Assembly (NCBI GenBank): GCA_020847015.1
Contig: JADLCW010000325.1
Span: forward strand, 1 to 10,925
Length of the DNA stretch: 10,925 bases
Source: Thermomicrobiales bacterium
GTDB lineage: Bacteria; Chloroflexota; Chloroflexia; Thermomicrobiales; UBA6265
Reading direction: 5' to 3'
Shown here: positions 7,189 to 10,925 of the stretch, piece after piece
How the letters are laid out: the number at the start of each line of letters is the position of its first letter
Position numbering within the stretch: position 1 is the first letter of the stretch
Position numbers and translations under genes: made by a program
The notes under the pieces: model-generated
Databases searched by the model: none
Seen by the model: the letters and a program-made list of their open reading frames with translations, nothing else
Told to the model about the DNA's origin: nothing

Positions 7189-8073
7189 ATGGATGCCGAC
7201 CGGTTTGACTCGTTCGCGCGGGTGCTCGCCGGGCGAGTGTCGCGACGCCGTGCGCTGCGCGGCAGCGTCGCCGCGGCTGCGCTGGCCACGATCGCGCGCC
7301 GCGGTGAGTCACAGGCCGTGCGCGCACAAGATGCTTTGGACCGCTTTACCGTGCTTCGCCACTATCAGCCGGCGACTCCGCTCAGGAACCTTCAACAGGC
7401 GTTGAGTGACGGCTACGCGCCGCAACTGGCGATGCAACCGGGGTTCGTGGAATACAGCGCGCTCGTTTCCGGAGCGACCGTCGTCACCATCACCGTGTTT
7501 GCATCACGGGCGCAGGAGGAAGCTGCCGCTCAGCAACTCGCCGGCTGGGTGCGGGAAAATCTCGCGTCGCTGCTGCCGGCTCCGAGTCAGACCGTCAGCG
7601 GGTCCACGATTTTGCAGATCGGCGCTCCTGATGTGTTTTGTCAGTCGCCCGCAAGTGGTCGGATGCCGCCGACGCCGACCGCGCTCCCGGTTTGCACCGA
7701 TCCGGCTCGACCCGGAGTCGGTTGCGCCTGCACGATCGGAATCGAGCATCCCTGCGGCGACACGACGCTGCTCTGTTGCACGAATGGCCCCGCTGGCTCG
7801 CCGGGCGAGCCCGGCACATGTACACCGTCCTCGGTCGGTTGCAACCCGCTTGGCCCGCCGCCGATGCCGCCGTGCCACGGGGTCGGCTGCGGATGCATCC
7901 TCGGCGTCGGCGGGAGCTGCGACGCGGGTTTGGTGTGCTGCCAGAGCACGATGGGCCCAATGGGACCGGGACGGCCGGGTCTGTGCGCTACGCCGGATGG
8001 CTGCGGCTCTGGCGGCGAAGCTGGCGCGACGCCGGCGGCCGGAGCGGAGCGGGCTGCCGCGTTGGGGCATTGA
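7189..8073 (+). CDS. Tat-type exported protein with two seven-cysteine modules, unknown function
   Basis: This 294-residue protein has a leader with a twin-arginine-like motif SRRRALRG (18-25) and a short hydrophobic AAAALATIA stretch, of the type common in Thermomicrobia exported proteins. Residues about 50-145 look alpha/beta, with GFVEYSALVSGATVVTITVF followed by an amphipathic EEAAAQQLAGWVRENL helix. That is reminiscent of the antibiotic-biosynthesis-monooxygenase (ABM, ferredoxin-like) fold, but this is only an inference. The C-terminal third holds two similar cysteine modules, C179-C218 and C234-C272, each with cysteine gaps of about 2-8-(6/7)-1-(14/15)-(6/7) and the pattern GVGC-x-C ... 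CC ... PG-x-C ... GC. They are probably disulfide-stabilised outside the cell. The tail is Ala/Gly-rich. ATG 7189 is chosen because GGAGGG lies 6 nt upstream; ATG 7183 touches that site, and the frame is open to 6976 without a ribosome site. No enzyme motif is recognised. Confidence 0.8.
   Translation: MDADRFDSFARVLAGRVSRRRALRGSVAAAALATIARRGESQAVRAQDALDRFTVLRHYQPATPLRNLQQALSDGYAPQLAMQPGFVEYSALVSGATVVTITVFASRAQEEAAAQQLAGWVRENLASLLPAPSQTVSGSTILQIGAPDVFCQSPASGRMPPTPTALPVCTDPARPGVGCACTIGIEHPCGDTTLLCCTNGPAGSPGEPGTCTPSSVGCNPLGPPPMPPCHGVGCGCILGVGGSCDAGLVCCQSTMGPMGPGRPGLCATPDGCGSGGEAGATPAAGAERAAALGH
7714..8004 (+). repeat. Tandem pair of seven-cysteine protein modules
   Basis: Two in-frame related units are encoded at 7714-7842 and 7879-8004 (residues 176-218 and 231-272), joined by a Pro-rich linker with one extra Cys (C229). 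Both begin GVGC-x-C and include an L-x-CC pair (LLCC/LVCC). Cysteines are at 179, 181, 189, 196, 197, 211, 218 and at 234, 236, 244, 250, 251, 266, 272. The similarity is at protein level and suggests an old internal duplication. Confidence 0.8.
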
Positions 8074-8084
8074 ACGCGATGGCG

Positions 8085-8113
8085 ACCAGCGGGCCGCTTG
8101 GCGGCCTGCTGGT
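8085..8113 (+). terminator. Strong GC hairpin, probable terminator of the cysteine-rich protein gene
   Basis: ACCAGCGGGCCGC, loop TTG, GCGGCCTGCTGGT: a 13-bp stem (12 Watson-Crick pairs and one G-U), beginning 11 nt after the stop codon at 8071-8073. There is no T-run after it, as is common in GC-rich genomes. It sits between convergent genes, so it may also stop leftward transcripts. Confidence 0.6.
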
Positions 8114-8208
8114 TCCGACCGCCGTCCGCGATGATAAGCTCGGGCTGGTTGCCGGCCGGAGTCGGCCGCTCCTGCGCGCCGACCCGGGGCTAATGCATCG
8201 ACCCCAGG

Positions 8209-8225
8209 CCGGCGACGGGCGCCGG
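8209..8225 (-). terminator. Hairpin 3' of the amidohydrolase gene (possible terminator)
   Basis: CCGGCG (8209-8214) and CGCCGG (8220-8225) form a perfect 6-bp stem with a 5-nt loop, 25 nt past the amidohydrolase stop on the minus strand. Other short GC stems lie nearby (CGGCCG either side of GAGT near 8156-8171; GGGG/CCCC near 8186-8205). No T-run is present, so support is modest. Confidence 0.3.
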
Positions 8226-8250
8226 ATGACCGGCTCCGGAGCAGCGGTGG

Positions 8251-9861
8251 TTATGCTTCCGCGCGGTGAACGATCTCGCCATCGGTGACGGTCAGCAGCA
8301 CCGGCAATGTAGCCAGCGTATCGCCGTCGCAATCGACGGGATCGGCCGCGAAGGCGGTCAGATCGGCGCGAAATCCGGGAGCGATGCGCCCAGCCACATT
8401 GGCCTCGCCCACGGTGCGAGCCGATTCGGTCGTGTAGCCTTCCAGCGCCTGCAGCGGCGTCAGCGCCTGCGCCGGCACGATCGGCGCGCGATCCGGACGG
8501 CCACCGGCTCGGCGCAATCGCGCCCAGGCCATGCCGACCCGCGGATCGTAGGAGGCGACCATCCAGTCGGAACCGAGGGCGACAATGGCTCCCGAGTCGC
8601 GCAAGGAGCGGGCGCGGAAGGCGCCGTGGCGCCGGTCGCCGAGCCGTTCACTCCAGGTGTCGGCGCCGCTCGCCTCGAACCACATCATGTGCAGCGGCTG
8701 CATGGAGGCAACGACTCCTTCAGCGGCGAAGCGGGGCAAATCGGCGTCGTTCACCACTTCGATGTGCTCGATCCGGTGGTGGATGCCCGGCGCGGCGCCG
8801 GCGGCCTTGTAGGAATCCAGCGCATACCGCACCGCCATGTCGCCTACGGCATGGGTGACGCACTGAAAGCCGGCTCCGGCGAACAAGGCGACGGCGCGCC
8901 GATAGGCCTCCGGGTCCGGCCAGAACGGCAGACCCCCCTGATTGTGCGAATCCGGCTCGATCAGCCAAGCGGTGCCGGATTCGATCACGCCGTCCATGAA
9001 AAACTTGGCGACCCCGCCGCGCCAGCGGCGACCATGTTCGTCGCGGTGGCGTAGATGGTCGCGCATCTGGGCTTCGGTCGTATCCGGCGTCTGCGTCAGC
9101 GGCAAAATGACGCGGCAGGTGAGATCGCCGTTTTCTTCCATGCGGCGCAAAATGTCGAATTCCGCGGGGGCGCCGTCCATGGCGTGCAGCCCCGTCAAGC
9201 CGACCTGGTTGTATTTGCGGAAAGCGTCGACGAAGAGGCGATATCGCTCCTCCTCGGTCGGCTGCGGCATGACGCGCTGGACGACCGCCATGGCCGCCCA
9301 TTCGTTCAGTTCTCCAGTTGGCACGCCGCGTTCGTCGCAAACGATGGTGGACGCCTCTTCGAACTGGCGCGGCCCATCGACCCCGGCGATCCCCAGCGCG
9401 GACGCATTGGCGACGGCGGTATGGCCGTCGAAAAAGCCGATATAGGTCGGCTGACCGCCCACGGCGTCGTTGAAGAGATCGCCGCGGATGCCGGTCGCGA
9501 GGAAGGGCTCGAACGATGCTCCCCAGCCGCGCACCCAGCCATTCGCTCCGGTGCGCTCGCGTTCGGCCGCCATGACCTCCCGCACCTCATCGAGGGTGGC
9601 CGCCTGGGTCAGATCCGCGCCCTGGGTGCGGATCGCACTCATCAAAGGGTGGATGTGCGAGTCCGTGAGACCTGGCACGATGTGCAGCCCGACACCGTCC
9701 ACGATGTCGGTTTTGGCATCGCATAGCGCGCGAATCTCGGCGTCGTCGCCTACGGCGACAACTGCGCCATCTCGCATGGCGACCGCCGTGGCGAAGGGAC
9801 AGGCGGGGTCGAGTGTGCGCAGGTGAGCGCCAACGATGGCCCGATCCGGAACTGGCGACAT
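8251..9861 (-). CDS. YtcJ-like amidohydrolase (Amidohydro_3 family)
   Basis: This 536-residue metal-dependent amidohydrolase fits the YtcJ/AepA-like group, about 530-560 residues long, whose substrates are mostly unknown amides or N-acyl compounds. The small N-terminal beta domain (DGAVVAVGDD) leads into the TIM barrel at PGLTDSHIHP, with metal ligands H69 and H71. Later conserved sites are K286 in AKFFMDG, H337 in THAVGDMA, H362/H366 in the HHRIEH segment, and D432 in LGSDWMV. The C-terminus closes the beta domain with ADLTAFAADP. No signal peptide is present, so it is probably cytoplasmic. ATG 9861 is chosen: GAAGGA (9870-9875) lies 8 nt upstream, whereas ATG 9870 touches it and the open frame back to 10059 is Arg-rich and non-conserved. 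It is convergent with the cysteine-rich protein gene (177 bp apart) and divergent from the acidic secreted protein gene. The reaction cannot be named from sequence. Confidence 0.9.
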   Translation of the reverse strand: MSPVPDRAIVGAHLRTLDPACPFATAVAMRDGAVVAVGDDAEIRALCDAKTDIVDGVGLHIVPGLTDSHIHPLMSAIRTQGADLTQAATLDEVREVMAAERERTGANGWVRGWGASFEPFLATGIRGDLFNDAVGGQPTYIGFFDGHTAVANASALGIAGVDGPRQFEEASTIVCDERGVPTGELNEWAAMAVVQRVMPQPTEEERYRLFVDAFRKYNQVGLTGLHAMDGAPAEFDILRRMEENGDLTCRVILPLTQTPDTTEAQMRDHLRHRDEHGRRWRGGVAKFFMDGVIESGTAWLIEPDSHNQGGLPFWPDPEAYRRAVALFAGAGFQCVTHAVGDMAVRYALDSYKAAGAAPGIHHRIEHIEVVNDADLPRFAAEGVVASMQPLHMMWFEASGADTWSERLGDRRHGAFRARSLRDSGAIVALGSDWMVASYDPRVGMAWARLRRAGGRPDRAPIVPAQALTPLQALEGYTTESARTVGEANVAGRIAPGFRADLTAFAADPVDCDGDTLATLPVLLTVTDGEIVHRAEA

Positions 9862-10312
9862 GAGCGGCATCCTTCGTGATGACGTGCCTCGGCGCCGATC
9901 CCGGGGCGCCGCAGACACTGCGGACCGCCTTCGGCGACGCCCGACGATGGGCGACCGAGAATCGCGGTCGTGTTTCGGTATGCCGGTCATGATACGATGA
10001 GCGGCGGTATTTTTGGGACCGATGGGAACCGAATCCGGTCGATGATGCAAGATCGGCAATTCACGCTATTTCTGGCGATCGATTTGGTGAAAACGCTACT
10101 TTGCAAATGGTCCGTAGAGGTGTACGTGCGACAAGCTTTTCGAGACGCGCTGAATAGGCGACAATGACGCTGCGTCGCCGACGTCGGGACCGAAACGGAT
10201 TCCCGCCGCTGAACGTATGGGAGAGCGACGCGCACCCGATGGGGCGACTGCCTGGGGGGCGGATCAGCCGTCAGGCAGCCGACACGGATGGGCGCGGGTA
10301 AGGGGGATTGCA
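9862..10312. other. 451-bp divergent intergenic region with several stem-loops
   Basis: No gene is supported here. From left: the minus-strand leader of the amidohydrolase with stems CCGCAG/CTGCGG (9909-9923, 3-nt loop) and CGCCC/GGGCG (9938-9953); a minus-strand -10-like TATCAT at 9989-9994 without a clear -35; a less GC-rich stretch at about 10005-10160; a weak plus-strand candidate promoter (TTTTCG 10137-10142, 17 nt, GACAAT 10160-10165); then a structured leader up to the AGGGGG ribosome site at 10301-10306. Both flanking promoters should lie here. Confidence 0.5.
10185..10278 (+). promoter_or_regulatory. Structured leader upstream of the acidic secreted protein gene
   Basis: Two clear hairpins are visible. 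The first is CGGGA-CCG, loop AAA, CGG-AT-TCCCG (10185-10205), 8 bp with a 2-nt bulge. The second is CTGCCTG ... CAGGCAG (10248-10278), 7 bp with an inner GGC/GCC. Between them lie GGGAGAGCG, ACCCGA and GGGGCGA, and inside the second is CCGTCAG, which recall fragments of the ydaO (c-di-AMP) riboswitch. The order is similar but the element is short and several conserved strings are altered. It ends 34 nt before the start codon. A cis-regulatory RNA is possible but unproven. Confidence 0.3.
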
Positions 10313-10925
10313 ATGAACGAGAGTTTTCAGCCGATGCCGTGGGTGCGACGATTCGTAGTCGCCGCCACTGTGTTCGGTGTCGTCGCGGCGGGGCCCGCTG
10401 TGGCGTTCGCGGATGAGCCGGCTGCTGGAGCCGACGCGGCGGTTTCCGCGCTGTTCGAGGGAGCTGACACGCAGCAAGCCGAAGCGCCTGCGGCGGAGGA
10501 ATCATCGACGGAAGCCGCTCAGCCGGTTGAAGAAGCCGCTGCGCCAGCCGAAGCATCGGCCGAGGAGGTCGCTCCGCCAGCCGAGGAGTCTGCACCGCCA
10601 TCTGAAGAAGCGGCCGCGCCGGCCGAAGCCGCGCAGCCGGAGCTTGGCGCTGTTTCCGCGCCAGAATCGCAGCAGGGCGCATCCGAGGCAGTGGCTGCTG
10701 ACGACACGTCCGCTGGCGATAGCGGAGCGCAGAGCGCCGACAACACTGACAACGATAGCCGGTCGTCTGACGGCGACAGCGGCGGAAATGACCGCGGAGA
10801 CTCCGCGGACTCCGGCGATACCGGCAACGGCGGGCGCGGCGGCCATGGCGGCGACGAGCCCACCGCGGCCGATGTCGTCAACAGCTTGTTCCAGGCGAAC
10901 GACACGGCTGACGACGACAGCAGCG
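10313..10925 (+). CDS. Secreted acidic low-complexity protein, N-terminal part (cut by window edge)
   Basis: The 204 visible residues start with a Sec signal peptide: WVRRF, a hydrophobic VVAATVFGVVAAGPAVAF core, and a likely cut after AFA (about residue 33). The mature part is disordered-looking and lysine-free: Ala/Glu/Pro-rich with repeated AP-x-E-E units to about residue 126, then Asp/Ser/Gly-rich to about 180. A short motif just after the signal peptide (residues 34-53, DEP...AAVSALFEGADT) recurs after the acidic stretch (181-198, DEP...DVVNSLFQANDT). The start ATG has AGGGGG 6 nt upstream. No cysteine or enzyme motif is visible. It may be an exported or surface-anchored protein whose functional domain lies to the right of the window. 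The acidic region may act as a spacer or bind cations; this is a guess. The long leader before it may be regulatory. Confidence 0.8.
   Translation, partial: MNESFQPMPWVRRFVVAATVFGVVAAGPAVAFADEPAAGADAAVSALFEGADTQQAEAPAAEESSTEAAQPVEEAAAPAEASAEEVAPPAEESAPPSEEAAAPAEAAQPELGAVSAPESQQGASEAVAADDTSAGDSGAQSADNTDNDSRSSDGDSGGNDRGDSADSGDTGNGGRGGHGGDEPTAADVVNSLFQANDTADDDSS
10412..10906 (+). repeat. Imperfect repeat of a DEP...LF...DT motif flanking the acidic spacer
   Basis: Residues 34-53 (10412-10471) and 181-198 (10853-10906) of the secreted protein share DEP, then a V-x-x-LF core and a closing D-T, with a 2-residue length difference. The copies are similar in protein, not identical in DNA, and lie either side of about 127 low-complexity residues. 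More copies may follow beyond the window. Confidence 0.45.

Noticed and set aside
9862..10059. 66-codon N-terminal extension of the amidohydrolase
   Set aside because: It is Arg-rich and unlike the family, whereas GAAGGA at 9870-9875 sits 8 nt before ATG 9861.
9970..10167. 65-codon plus-strand frame with a hydrophobic FTLFLAIDLV stretch
   Set aside because: GTG start without a Shine-Dalgarno, no recognisable family, and it sits where the two divergent promoters are expected. A small membrane peptide cannot be fully excluded.
10219..10288. Glycine riboswitch
   Set aside because: GGGAGAG, CACCCGATGGGGCGA and TCAGGCA recall glycine-aptamer strings, but the CTCTC needed to pair with GAGAG is missing; TCAGGCA instead pairs with upstream CTGCCTG.
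9987..10905. Long minus-strand frames opposite the acidic secreted protein
   Set aside because: Their low-complexity translations are mirror images of the repeated Ala/Glu/Pro and Asp/Ser/Gly codons; the plus-strand frame has a ribosome site and signal peptide.
1..10925. CRISPR arrays, tRNA/rRNA genes, insertion sequences, prophage or defence genes
   Set aside because: No regularly spaced direct repeats, cloverleaf, transposase or integrase motif, or recognisable defence domain was seen on either strand.

Overview
The window is GC-rich DNA with densely packed genes and no rRNA, tRNA, insertion sequence or CRISPR array that I can see. The trehalose/glycogen genes, the many hydrolases, and an exported protein opening with a D-x-x-R-F-D ... 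S-R-R-R-A-L leader resemble Chloroflexota of the Thermomicrobia/Sphaerobacter type. That placement is an inference from protein style, not from a marker gene.

Left arm (1-3988, minus strand): three genes read leftward: a two-domain SIS (phosphosugar-binding) protein, a GlgX/TreX-type debranching enzyme, and the first 157 codons of malto-oligosyltrehalose synthase (TreY), cut by the window edge. TreX trims alpha-1,6 branches and TreY turns the reducing end of the chain into a trehalosyl end, so this is most of a glycogen-to-trehalose (TreX-TreY-TreZ) route. TreZ would lie outside the window.

Middle (4114-6821, plus strand): diverging from the SIS gene is a C45-type Ntn-hydrolase (acyl-CoA:6-APA acyltransferase-like). 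It is followed by an M81/MlrC-family metallohydrolase split into two pieces by a single in-frame TAG, with an ATG two codons beyond it in the same frame. Both halves look intact, so the stop is either a recent nonsense change, a base-call error, or a real two-polypeptide arrangement.

Right part: after a 367-bp gap containing an AT-rich island with a TATAAT box, there is a Tat-type exported protein with two tandem seven-cysteine modules (7189-8073). It ends at a strong GC hairpin and faces a convergent YtcJ-like amidohydrolase (8251-9861, minus). A 451-bp divergent gap with several hairpins then leads to the start of a secreted, lysine-free, very acidic low-complexity protein (10313 to the edge). 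An imperfect DEP...LF...DT motif occurs both just after its signal peptide and again after the disordered stretch.

No obvious defence or mobile system is present. The items most worth a second look are the amber-split MlrC gene, the tandem seven-cysteine modules, and the structured leader with the repeat-bearing acidic secreted protein at the right edge.
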